Shown here piece after piece: positions 1 to 6,575 of a DNA stretch of 27,277 nucleotides (its first letter is position 1; each line of letters opens with the position of its first letter). Source of the stretch: a virus; IMG/VR virus record IMGVR_UViG_3300035698_020350, positions 1 to 27,277 of that record; one strand, given 5' to 3'. The notes beneath the pieces are model-generated. The model made no database searches. It saw nothing but the letters and a program-made list of their open reading frames with translations, and was not told the origin of the DNA. The position numbers and the translations under genes were made by a program.

Positions 1-494
1 CCCATCCCCTGAACAGCTTCATATTGAAGAACTTGAATACCAGTATGGCACCGCATAAATTGACAACCAACAACACTAACACGATCACAGTTGACACCAC
101 CTGGCTTACCTACCTTTAGACCTATCCCTAGATTTAAGAAATCTAAACACATAGCATCAATATCACTGGTTCCTGATGCATCTTTGATCCAAATGCCTGT
201 GGTGTCTGTATCACCATGTTCACCATGTACACCAAAATCCTGCATGACACTGGACTTGCCTTCATGAATTAACATACTTGATGGCCGCAAACCTCCATGG
301 TATTTGATACGTGTGCCATCACTTGTGGAACCATGACTTGCTGGTTTTCCATCGCCAATAAATTCTGTGTTGTGTAATCCCAAACGTGTTCCAGAACTTG
401 AAACATAGTACACCCCTTTGTTTAATCTTTCATGTCTGCGTAGATAAGTGGGCAGTTCATCGGATAACGCATTAGGTAGTTCTTGATAGACCAT
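1..494 (-). CDS. Beta-helix (pectate-lyase-like) tail protein, N-terminal part
   Basis: This gene runs off the left edge of the window, so only its first 164 residues are visible. It starts at the ATG at 494, preceded by a weak purine-rich stretch. After about 35 residues the protein becomes a series of short hydrophobic beta strands and Gly/Asn/Asp turns, with phrases such as LGLHNTEFIGDG, GIWIKDASG and NCDRVSVVGCQF. That texture fits a right-handed parallel beta-helix of the pectate lyase type, the usual fold of phage tailspikes and depolymerases. The place at the end of a late operon, after the tail and sugar genes, agrees with a receptor-binding or polysaccharide-degrading role. No catalytic residues can be assigned from the fragment. 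It could also be a structural fibre without enzyme activity. Confidence 0.5.
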   Translation of the reverse strand, partial: MVYQELPNALSDELPTYLRRHERLNKGVYYVSSSGTRLGLHNTEFIGDGKPASHGSTSDGTRIKYHGGLRPSSMLIHEGKSSVMQDFGVHGEHGDTDTTGIWIKDASGTSDIDAMCLDFLNLGIGLKVGKPGGVNCDRVSVVGCQFMRCHTGIQVLQYEAVQGM

Positions 495-504
495 TTTGAT
501 TTCT

Positions 505-624
505 TTATTTGTGAAACATAGTGACAACACAGATCGCAAACAACCAAAAAGCTATTGCTTTTAATGTTCCTGCTATTGCTATTAAAGCGTTTGCTATCTC
601 TAAAAGAGATCCTTCAGTACTCAT
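505..624 (-). CDS. 39-residue single-pass membrane peptide
   Basis: A very short gene of 39 codons and a TAA stop. It has one of the best ribosome binding sites in the window: AAAAGGAGAAAT directly before the ATG at 624. The peptide has an acidic N-terminus (MSTEGSLLE), then a hydrophobic stretch from about residue 9 to 36 broken by one Lys (ANALIAIAGTLKAIAFWLF), and ends FHK. This predicts one membrane span with the short C-terminus inside or outside. It lies 14 bases after the sigma-like gene and just before the beta-helix tail gene. Such peptides are common in phage lysis modules, but no endolysin or spanin is visible here, so a holin role is only a guess. The RBS and tight spacing make translation likely. 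Confidence 0.6.
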   Translation of the reverse strand: MSTEGSLLEIANALIAIAGTLKAIAFWLFAICVVTMFHK

Positions 625-638
625 ATTTCTCCTTTTGA

Positions 639-1202
639 TTAAGTGTACAATACATCTTTAATTTCCCGCAATGCTTTTTGAAAACGATTGTAGGAAAGCT
701 TGCTTCTTTTACGCAAAGTCTTCTTGGGATCTTGATCATTGTTTGATCTGAACACACACCAGAATGCTTTTGGATCTTCTGTTAGACAAGCTACGATAGA
801 ACGGGCATCTTCTCCGATCTCTCTGATCAGGTTTTCAACCCAAGAGCCTGGGTGACATGGATCTTCCTGGAGAGAATATGTCTCTTTGTTTTCTACATTA
901 TGCTCATTCAGAATGAACCCCATACGATACCTGTTTCGATTCATAGAAATCGCATCTTTACATGCCCATGAAATCAGCCTACGAGCAAAAGTTGAAAACT
1001 TACACCCTATTTCAGGATCATAACTCTCATAGGCTTGCATAAAACCTATGTGAGCAGCAGACATGATAATATCCCTATCAACTCCTGGATTAATGGCTTT
1101 ACTTCTGTTTACCTGATATTCTATGTTTTGTTTTACTTGTGCGAAGGCTTCATCCTTGGACAAACGAACTAAAGGTTGGGCAGCTTCCATTTGTGCAATC
1201 AT
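639..1202 (-). CDS. Phage sigma-70-like transcription factor (region 2)
   Basis: A 187-residue protein resembling a small RNA polymerase sigma factor. Residues 42-86 match sigma region 2: an Asp-rich helix leads to HIGFMQAYESYDPEIGCKFS, followed by TFARRLISWACKDAI. This parallels the family pattern of a Gly-Leu helix, F/YDP-x-x-G-x-x-FSTFA and a WxxxxI DNA-melting helix. The C-terminal 40 residues are basic and helical (RKRSKLSYNRFQKALREI) and may stand for a reduced region 4. The start is taken as the ATG at 1202 because GGAG lies six to seven bases upstream; a TTG at 1214 is in frame but overlaps that site. A sigma70 promoter lies about 45 bases upstream. Its likely job is to direct host polymerase to phage promoters. 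The family call is good; its target promoters are unknown. Confidence 0.68.
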   Translation of the reverse strand: MIAQMEAAQPLVRLSKDEAFAQVKQNIEYQVNRSKAINPGVDRDIIMSAAHIGFMQAYESYDPEIGCKFSTFARRLISWACKDAISMNRNRYRMGFILNEHNVENKETYSLQEDPCHPGSWVENLIREIGEDARSIVACLTEDPKAFWCVFRSNNDQDPKKTLRKRSKLSYNRFQKALREIKDVLYT

Positions 1203-1246
1203 GCTTTTCTCCAATTGGTTAATGATTTTTCCCTCAATCTGAAACC

Positions 1247-1274
1247 ATTATCGTTCAGAAAGCTATATTGTCAA
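1247..1274 (-). promoter_or_regulatory. Sigma70-type promoter for the sigma-like gene
   Basis: On the minus strand a perfect -35 box TTGACA (1269-1274) is followed after 16 bases by GATAAT (1247-1252), five of six bases of the consensus -10. The start point would fall near 1240, giving a leader of about 38 bases to the ATG at 1202. It sits in the 120-base gap between the 1323-1835 gene and the sigma-like gene, one of the few real gaps in the operon. Host sigma70 polymerase should be able to read it. Confidence 0.7.
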
Positions 1275-1322
1275 GGGCAGATCCAGACAAAATCTAAAAA
1301 ATGTGAAAGAAATTCAGAAAGA

Positions 1323-1835
1323 CTAGTATTTGAGTATGGTGATCTTGTTATTCGAGACAACTATGTCCCCAGAATTTGTTGCAAAATCATTAAACCAACT
1401 CAGTGTCCCATTCAACAAGTATCCCCAAGGCACGAAGAAATGCCTGATAAGATACTGCAACCATTCAAAATGCTTGGTGGCTTTTCCGTCCCATGTCCAC
1501 ACCAAGATACTCCTGGTTACAGTCCATCCACAGCATAAGCTGGGTTGCCCCTTTGGTGGCCGGTCGTAATCAAGCACTCCCGCCGAATATCTGGCTCCCA
1601 TTTTTCCATCCTTGTTATTTGGGTTATTCACGTAGTAAGATCCTTCTTCTCCTAAAGGCAGGCCCACAGCTTCACGTAGAGGATCTGGTCGATTCTGTAT
1701 GGCTTCTCCTTTGAAAGCCATTCTACGTGTGCCACTGAATTTCCTAAGGTATACTCTATGCTTAGGTCGTATTCTAAAAAAGAAGGCAGATTCATCTACA
1801 GATGTTATCTTTAAGAAACCTTCAAAAATAGTCAT
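1323..1835 (-). CDS. Conserved hypothetical protein with EWLxYLI-PWGYxLNG motif
   Basis: A 170-residue protein whose ATG at 1835 overlaps the stop of the XRE gene (ATGA), so the two are probably translationally coupled. No enzyme motif is visible. The middle has a Gly/Pro-rich stretch (residues about 50-95) and the C-terminus reads EWLQYLIRHFFVPWGYLLNG, then short beta strands ending GDIVVSNNKITIL. This end recalls widespread small hypothetical proteins of phages and plasmids in which a helix, a PWGYxLNG turn and a terminal I-V-V-x-N-x-V strand are conserved; that resemblance is from memory and not tested. Function unknown. It is the last gene before the sigma promoter. Confidence 0.6.
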   Translation of the reverse strand: MTIFEGFLKITSVDESAFFFRIRPKHRVYLRKFSGTRRMAFKGEAIQNRPDPLREAVGLPLGEEGSYYVNNPNNKDGKMGARYSAGVLDYDRPPKGQPSLCCGWTVTRSILVWTWDGKATKHFEWLQYLIRHFFVPWGYLLNGTLSWFNDFATNSGDIVVSNNKITILKY

Positions 1836-2104
1836 GCCTTTTGTTTCTGTCTCTTTTTCTTAGATGGAATTTTAGTACCACGAAAGATATCCATTGGTTC
1901 AATCTCCAATGCTTCGGCAATATTATCTATGGTTGCATCTGAGGGCAGCACCAATCCTGCTTCAATTTCGGATAGATTGGGTTGATGTGTGCCTGACATT
2001 TCGGCCAACTCACTTTGGGTCATCTCTCTAAAGATTCTCCATGCATTAATAGTCACACCTATTTTATGCTGTTCTTTTTGCCTGATTTCTTTTGCTGTTC
2101 TCAT
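1832..2104 (-). CDS. XRE/Cro-CI family helix-turn-helix regulator
   Basis: A 90-residue DNA-binding protein. Residues 18-74 form a full HTH_3 (lambda Cro/CI type) domain: INAWRIFREMTQSELAEMSG is the first helix pair, THQPNLSEIEAG holds the recognition helix, and PSDATIDNIAEALEIEPMDI closes the five-helix bundle. The tail is strongly basic (PSKKKRQKQKA). There is no ligand or cleavage domain, so it resembles a small Cro-like or antitoxin-like repressor more than a CI protein. It overlaps the next gene by four bases and follows the 2112-2426 gene. Being inside the late minus-strand array and close to the sigma-like gene, it may set the timing of that module. Its operator could not be identified. 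Confidence 0.82.
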   Translation of the reverse strand: MRTAKEIRQKEQHKIGVTINAWRIFREMTQSELAEMSGTHQPNLSEIEAGLVLPSDATIDNIAEALEIEPMDIFRGTKIPSKKKRQKQKA

Positions 2105-2111
2105 AGTAGTC

Positions 2112-2426
2112 TCAACTTTTCAAAAAGGGGGTGCCATCTTCCCAAGTAAATTCTTCAGATTCTATATTGAATCGCCTGTATAGTTCATTAAATCTATCTT
2201 GGTCCGAACAATCAGTGCTATGCACCAGGGTTATGAAGTTAGAAAAAGGTCTATCAGAAACGACTTTTACTTCTAGACCAAATCCAAAAAATCGCCCAGT
2301 AGCTATGCATTTCGACAGCTTGACTGGTTCTCCTTTAGCAAATCTGATATAGCATTGTATACTATGCTCATCCGCATTACTAGTCTTTTTTATGAATTTG
2401 CTGAAGAATTTTCTAATACTAAGCAT
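2112..2426 (-). CDS. Hypothetical protein
   Basis: A 104-residue protein with a basic, amphipathic N-terminus (MLSIRKFFSKFIKKTSN) followed by alternating short strands and an acidic C-terminus (FNIESEEFTWEDGTPF). I recognise no family. The ATG at 2426 lies four bases after the stop of the glycosyltransferase gene and has no clear ribosome binding site, so translation probably depends on ribosomes ending the upstream gene. It is followed after seven bases by the XRE regulator. The sequence is not low in complexity and fits the tiling of the operon, which supports it as a real gene, but no role can be given. Confidence 0.55.
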   Translation of the reverse strand: MLSIRKFFSKFIKKTSNADEHSIQCYIRFAKGEPVKLSKCIATGRFFGFGLEVKVVSDRPFSNFITLVHSTDCSDQDRFNELYRRFNIESEEFTWEDGTPFLKS

Positions 2427-2430
2427 TTAA

Positions 2431-3150
2431 TTACTTATATGAAGTTTCAGAGTGCCTGATCCTGTATACACCTGGAAGACTGATTCGTTTTATAGTCCCA
2501 TATTTTTGGCAGAATTTTCGATAAGCGATGTCATCTCGAAAATCACCAAATGGTTTCACAGCAGGTTTTTGCCATTTATCAAAACTATCTAAGTATCCGT
2601 GTTCATACACAAAATCACCCAGCGTTATCTGTACACCACCTATGGCTCTGTGATACACATGATTTTGGAATTCTTTTTTCTTTAAAGAAAGAAGAGAAGG
2701 CTGATCTAAACAAGCTTCCTTTATTGCAGCATCACCATGTTTATGTTTACTATGTATCTGGATAACTTCAGGGAAAATCATCAACACATTATCGGGCCAT
2801 GTGTAATCTGCCAATCTTTCAAAAATCCCTTCACAAAAATAGTAGTCGGCATCACAGAACCAGACGATATCTGCCTTGGATTGCTTGGCTGCTATATTTC
2901 TTCCTATGCTCCTACGTCCTAATTTATTCACAGGAAGTTCAATAGTGGTTAATATGTGGTGGGGCAATTTGTTTGCCTCATACCAACGAATTACTTCTAC
3001 TGTGTCTTTATCATCCTTATTGAAGCACACAACCATTTCTATTTTATGATCTGTGCCACTATGAATGATGGAACTAAGATGAAAATTTAAACAAGTAGCA
3101 AAATGAGGAAGTTCAGTGGCATAGCAATGGGAAACAATCTTTATATGCAT
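2431..3150 (-). CDS. GT-A fold glycosyltransferase (family 2-like)
   Basis: A 239-residue protein with the layout of a family 2 glycosyltransferase: an N-terminal strand (MHIKIVSHCY), a nucleotide-binding half with KIEMVVCFNKDDKDT, a conserved GRRSIGRNIAAKQSKADIVW helix-strand unit, and the metal-binding DAD motif at residues 100-102 (WFCDADYYF). A later RAIGG segment (about residues 168-172) and a GDFRDD acidic motif (about 202-207) fit the acceptor and catalytic parts. The C-terminus has YRKFCQKYG and LPGVYRIRHSE, which recur in the remnant at 4931-5059. The ATG at 3150 overlaps the end of the cytidylyltransferase gene by ten bases. It should transfer a nucleotide-activated sugar in the cytoplasm; donor and acceptor are unknown. 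Confidence 0.75.
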   Translation of the reverse strand: MHIKIVSHCYATELPHFATCLNFHLSSIIHSGTDHKIEMVVCFNKDDKDTVEVIRWYEANKLPHHILTTIELPVNKLGRRSIGRNIAAKQSKADIVWFCDADYYFCEGIFERLADYTWPDNVLMIFPEVIQIHSKHKHGDAAIKEACLDQPSLLSLKKKEFQNHVYHRAIGGVQITLGDFVYEHGYLDSFDKWQKPAVKPFGDFRDDIAYRKFCQKYGTIKRISLPGVYRIRHSETSYK

Positions 3151-3887
3151 TTTTTCATCTCACAAAATTTGACCCAATCGTCCTCAGTGTCGATAGACAG
3201 AGGAAGAGAATTAGTTGCCTTTATGCCATTTATTTGTATGCCTTCTTCTATCCAAGCTAACTGTTCCAAGCTTTCAGCCTCACTGCACGCTGTAGGCTCA
3301 CAGCTACCGGCATTGAACAGACTACGGGCATTGAATCCATAGATCCCACAATGCCCGTAAGGAGTAGCCATAGGGGCTTTTGAAAACCACATCAATGCCC
3401 GTTGAGCATAACCTGAAATTGGTTCTACTTTTTCATTTACAGCAACTTTGGTTATGTTTGAATCAAATCTTTGTTCTACACTTATGTCTGCATAAAGAGT
3501 AATCACATTGGAAGGGTATACTTTACTCAGACTACTGATGATATAAGTTACATCACCCGGACTAACCAAAGGCTCATCTACTTGCCAATTGATTATTATA
3601 TCATGACGAGCACCCATTTGAGCATAAACGGATAAGCACCTTTGTGTCCCGTTCATGATAGTGTTAGGGGTGCCATGGCAGGGTATCTTTTTTTCAGTAC
3701 AAAGGTGGGCAACTTTTATACTATCTGTAGCTACAACAACTTCATGTTGGTGTAAGGCAGATGCCTGTAAGTAGGTCCATTCAAGAAGAGTAAGCCCATC
3801 ACATACTTTGAGGGCTTTGCCAGGAAATCTGCTGCTTCCTTCTCGTACAGGAATCACAATGAGTGCTTTCGAAGAACCCGTAATCAT
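3141..3887 (-). CDS. CMP-Kdo synthetase-like cytidylyltransferase
   Basis: A 248-residue homologue of 3-deoxy-manno-octulosonate cytidylyltransferase (KdsB, Pfam CTP_transf_3), the enzyme that joins CTP and Kdo to make CMP-Kdo. Visible motifs: IPVREGSSRFPGKAL (residues 12-26, CTP loop), VVVATDS (50-56), NGTQR (79-83), NWQVDEPLV (100-108, with the metal-binding Asp104), HCGIYGF, an EAESLEQLAW stretch, and IDTEDDW near the end. The full length matches KdsB. Two motif positions differ from the E. coli enzyme: QGDEP is QVDEP, and SGTER is NGTQR; the segment before HCGIYGF is also shorter. The sugar may therefore not be Kdo. The ATG at 3887 is chosen because AGGA lies six bases before it; a GTG at 3890 is possible. 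It overlaps the upstream gene by 89 bases. Confidence 0.8.
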   Translation of the reverse strand: MITGSSKALIVIPVREGSSRFPGKALKVCDGLTLLEWTYLQASALHQHEVVVATDSIKVAHLCTEKKIPCHGTPNTIMNGTQRCLSVYAQMGARHDIIINWQVDEPLVSPGDVTYIISSLSKVYPSNVITLYADISVEQRFDSNITKVAVNEKVEPISGYAQRALMWFSKAPMATPYGHCGIYGFNARSLFNAGSCEPTACSEAESLEQLAWIEEGIQINGIKATNSLPLSIDTEDDWVKFCEMKKCI

Positions 3888-4395
3888 CACACATCCTTTC
3901 TTCTGATTGTAAGACTAATCTTCTCAAATCATCGTTCCACTCTACGTCATCGTCATGTATTATTTTTGGTATCTTTTTTGTGTGATAGATTTCTCCAGTT
4001 ATCATTTCTATAATCTCATGCAAACAATAAGGCATGTCATTTGAACGGATAACAGTGTCACTTTCATATTGCCGAAACAATCTGCCATAAACATCTGTTG
4101 AATAATTGTAGATGGATTCTACAAATCCAATAAAACTACTCATATCCAAACAAGCAGGAGGAACAACGATAGACATCCTTGGTAAATTGAAAGAAGAATA
4201 CCTCCAACAATTTTCTAGCCATTCACAAGGATGCACCGCTATGGATACTTTGAGGAGATCAGTCTTAGTAAAAAAAGTATATGCATCAAGACAAGGATGC
4301 CATGGATACCCCAATCTCTCCAACATGCTTTTGAAATAAAAAACATCTGAACCAGGAGGAGAGGCAAAGGCAAACAAGTCTTGATAAATTATCAT
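3799..4395 (-). CDS. Unknown protein, possibly sulfotransferase-like
   Basis: A 198-residue protein with no secure family. Faint traits of a sulfotransferase can be read: an N-terminal strand and loop FASPPGSDVFYFKSMLERLG in the place of the PAPS-binding loop, then VSIAVHPCEWLENCWRYSS in the place of the second PAPS motif (normally RxPxxRxxSxY), and a late NDDLRRLVLQSEERMCDDYG like the closing helix of that family. Key Lys/Arg residues are missing, so this is a weak call. The last 28 or so residues lie in the 89 bases shared with the cytidylyltransferase gene, in another frame, and look like added tail. The ATG at 4395 overlaps the methyltransferase stop (ATGA). A short-chain modifying enzyme would fit the cassette. 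Confidence 0.5.
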   Translation of the reverse strand: MIIYQDLFAFASPPGSDVFYFKSMLERLGYPWHPCLDAYTFFTKTDLLKVSIAVHPCEWLENCWRYSSFNLPRMSIVVPPACLDMSSFIGFVESIYNYSTDVYGRLFRQYESDTVIRSNDMPYCLHEIIEMITGEIYHTKKIPKIIHDDDVEWNDDLRRLVLQSEERMCDDYGFFESTHCDSCTRRKQQISWQSPQSM

Positions 4396-4931
4396 GCTTT
4401 TTTCCGAAATACCATTAGGTTATTCTTGATCCCTGATACTTCTCTAAGCTCATTCTCTAAGTCCAGATCATTTACATAACCTAGTTTAGTGAATATACCT
4501 TTGATGTAATCATTGTTACGGCAATTGATGTGCCCTGTTCCCCGTTGTCCTTCAATAGCCCAGGTAAGAATAATCCCTTTAGAATTGTGTATATGAAGAT
4601 TGTTTATGAACGTTGATTCAAATTCTTTTGGAATATGCTCACCAACTTCTATAGACATAACCCAATCAAACACTTCTCCCAAATCAACTGGAACAGACAA
4701 ATCAACAACTTCACAGACTTCGTAATATTTAGATGTATATGGATTACCATCACATCCACGGCAATGCAATCCATTTTTTATGAAGTGTCTTACATAATCT
4801 CCAGCACCGCATCCCATGTCAACAATTGTGCAGCCCTGAAAAAGAACTGATAAATATTCAGCTAAAACTTCGTTGAATCTTTTCTTCCTGTCTTTTGTGG
4901 TTTTCCAATAACCTCTATCAGATATCTTCAT
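4392..4931 (-). CDS. Class I SAM-dependent methyltransferase
   Basis: A 179-residue protein with a Rossmann-type methyltransferase core. Motif I is VDMGCGAGDY (residues 37-46), followed by an acidic strand end at GCDGNPY and a motif IV-like FDWVMSIEVGEHIP (88-101), where the Glu-His pair is typical of Methyltransf_11/23 proteins. Later strands carry GIILTWAIEGQRG and HINCRN. It should transfer a methyl group from S-adenosylmethionine, probably to a sugar given the neighbours. The ATG at 4931 is chosen over a TTG at 4958 because it forms a TGATG overlap with the remnant frame upstream and has GGA eight bases before it. It overlaps the next gene by four bases. Confidence 0.75.
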   Translation of the reverse strand: MKISDRGYWKTTKDRKKRFNEVLAEYLSVLFQGCTIVDMGCGAGDYVRHFIKNGLHCRGCDGNPYTSKYYEVCEVVDLSVPVDLGEVFDWVMSIEVGEHIPKEFESTFINNLHIHNSKGIILTWAIEGQRGTGHINCRNNDYIKGIFTKLGYVNDLDLENELREVSGIKNNLMVFRKKA

Positions 4932-5059
4932 CAATCTATCCACTTTCCTTTTTTCCAATGATCATGAGTAGCTTCAGTATGCCTCAACCGAAACATACCA
5001 GGAAGATCCACAGGCACAATGTTTCCTAGTCTTCCACAATATCTGCGGTAAAAGGTTTT
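4931..5059 (-). pseudogene. C-terminal remnant of a family 2-like glycosyltransferase
   Basis: The 129 bases between two methyltransferase genes hold an open frame of 42 codons without a good start. It lies in the same frame as the preceding methyltransferase, directly after its TGA, and ends in a TGA that overlaps the next ATG (TGATG). The translation carries FYRRYCGRLGNIVPVDLPGM and FRLRHTEATHDHW. It lines up with the C-terminus of the glycosyltransferase at 2431-3150 (AYRKFCQKYG, then LPGVYRIRHSE), sharing 12 of 31 positions by eye. The simplest reading is that a second glycosyltransferase gene once stood here, coupled to the downstream methyltransferase, and lost its front to a deletion. 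Stop-codon readthrough giving an extended methyltransferase is a less likely alternative. Confidence 0.72.
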
Positions 5060-5689
5060 TCATAATTTTTTGTAGCACTCCATATACTTGTGTTTCCAAA
5101 GCAGTTCTATGCTATTTTCTTCATCAAGAAACATATCAATGCCATCACGCACATGGTCCTTCTTAGGAATATCATTTTCCACATCATCAAAAAGCATCCA
5201 GCCTCCTGGCTTTAATAATGGTAGAACTTGTTTAGCATCATCCAAAACAGCAAGGGCTGTGTGATCCCCGTCAATCATGCACACATCGACACTGTTGGCC
5301 CCTCTGATCCCATTGAACCCATGCTTGTGCTGCATGTTACGAAGACCAGTGGCACTGGTGCATTGTTCAAGGAAGCATTTTCCTTGAACAATCCAAGGGG
5401 CCAGATTACTGAAAGCTCTTTTTCTAACATCATCCATGAATCCACTGGTTAATTTTTCGGTTTGTAGCCAAGGATCAATTCCTGCCCCCCTACTGCCATT
5501 GACTTTCAGTACATTCTGAAGCATCCATGTCATAGACATGCCTTCAAACACACCTATTTCAAGGTAAGTGATTTGCTTGGAAGACCATTCAGGATAAATG
5601 TATTCACGAAAAGTTCCCAAATTTCGTTTGCGGAACCATCCTCTTGTGAATTCTTTTCCTTTGGCATCCACATCCATTAATCTAGCCAT
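5060..5689 (-). CDS. SAM-dependent methyltransferase (Methyltransf_24-like)
   Basis: A 209-residue methyltransferase of the type often found with sugar and cephamycin-like modification (Methyltransf_24/CmcI-like). Motif I is YLEIGVFEGMS (residues 42-52), the acidic end of strand 2 is GIDPW (70-74), the conserved VCMIDGDHT is at 136-144, and LKPGGWMLFDDV at 159-170 carries the late-strand DD motif that in this family can bind a metal. The start at 5689 has AAGGA six bases upstream. The gene overlaps the preceding glycosyltransferase gene by eight bases. Its stop is followed in frame by the glycosyltransferase remnant. O-methylation of a glycan is the likely role, with the substrate unknown. 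Confidence 0.75.
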   Translation of the reverse strand: MARLMDVDAKGKEFTRGWFRKRNLGTFREYIYPEWSSKQITYLEIGVFEGMSMTWMLQNVLKVNGSRGAGIDPWLQTEKLTSGFMDDVRKRAFSNLAPWIVQGKCFLEQCTSATGLRNMQHKHGFNGIRGANSVDVCMIDGDHTALAVLDDAKQVLPLLKPGGWMLFDDVENDIPKKDHVRDGIDMFLDEENSIELLWKHKYMECYKKL

Positions 5690-6575
5690 GGTTATTCCTT
5701 TTCGGTTTTTTCAAAAGGGCAGTCAGTTTATGTATACGTCTATTGGGAATTGATTGATGCCATTCTCCAAGACCACCTACATTTTCAGCAATACATTTTT
5801 GATAGATGGGCCACCACAAATCAACTCCTTTTTGTGTTTTTTCAGGACGAACATTGCTGTCTCCGTGATAATGCCTTACCACCACATCGTCATCTAACAA
5901 ATTTGATGGCTGGTACTTTGGTACTGGTGAGCAATTGTAATTGCCATTCCTTCCAAAAACTGACATTGCATAAGGAAACAACACTTGCAGAATATTGAGA
6001 ACCACTTCATCTGCTATGAACAGATCTTTTTTTATACGAAAAGTAGTGTCATACCATTTTTCTAATACAGGAGAATCAGGCAATGCTGACCATACTCCCC
6101 CATTCAAAGAAGGGAAAGAAACCGATAAGGCTTTGTTTACCATATCTTTTGGTATGAAGTCAAACTCCAGCAATCCCTTTATCCTTTTAGCAGTCAATCC
6201 ATTATTGGTAAGCCAATCATTGAATTGTGTGGCAACAAATGTAGAATTGTTCAAAGCACCAAACAATACCTCCAATGAACCATGGATTGTGGTATCAGCA
6301 TCTAAGTAAATCAACTTGTCTACTGTTTGTTCACGAGCGAGATCTATCTTATCCAAAAACTGTGAATTCTTACCACGGTATTTGGGATTTCTAGGAAGAA
6401 CCGTGACAGACAATCTCCCATCTTCTGCAATTCTTTTTGCAATAGGATATGACTCTTCCCAAGCGTAAACAAATACTTCTCCATCGTAATGCTGGCGAAG
6501 GGTGTGTAATGAACAAACTAGATAAGGCAAATGGGCTGATCCACTCATCAAGTACATGATTCTATTTTTTGACAT
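5682..6575 (-). CDS. GT-A glycosyltransferase (family 8-like)
   Basis: A 297-residue nucleotide-sugar transferase. The DxD motif is LIYLDADTTIHGSLEVLF (Asp92 and Asp94), with the pattern of family 8 and related retaining enzymes in which the donor metal is held by DAD. Upstream are KNSQFLDKIDLA, a typical lid helix, and downstream are SLNGGVWSA (the family's FNxG-like acceptor loop) and a C-terminal HYHGD that parallels the HxxGxxKPW-type metal ligand. The C-terminus is basic (KLTALLKKPKRNNHG). Two ATGs stand side by side; 6575 is preferred since AGGAG is six bases upstream. It overlaps the FkbM-type gene before it by 14 bases and the next gene by eight. Confidence 0.75.
   Translation of the reverse strand: MSKNRIMYLMSGSAHLPYLVCSLHTLRQHYDGEVFVYAWEESYPIAKRIAEDGRLSVTVLPRNPKYRGKNSQFLDKIDLAREQTVDKLIYLDADTTIHGSLEVLFGALNNSTFVATQFNDWLTNNGLTAKRIKGLLEFDFIPKDMVNKALSVSFPSLNGGVWSALPDSPVLEKWYDTTFRIKKDLFIADEVVLNILQVLFPYAMSVFGRNGNYNCSPVPKYQPSNLLDDDVVVRHYHGDSNVRPEKTQKGVDLWWPIYQKCIAENVGGLGEWHQSIPNRRIHKLTALLKKPKRNNHG

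Noticed and set aside
60-504. A lysis enzyme at the left edge.
   Set aside because: The frame encodes a Gly/Asn-rich beta-helix start and has no lysozyme, amidase or peptidase motif.
4975-5064. A 29-codon frame starting with ATG at the methyltransferase stop (MKNLLPQ).
   Set aside because: It is in a different frame from the glycosyltransferase-like remnant, shows no similarity to neighbours, and lacks a ribosome site.
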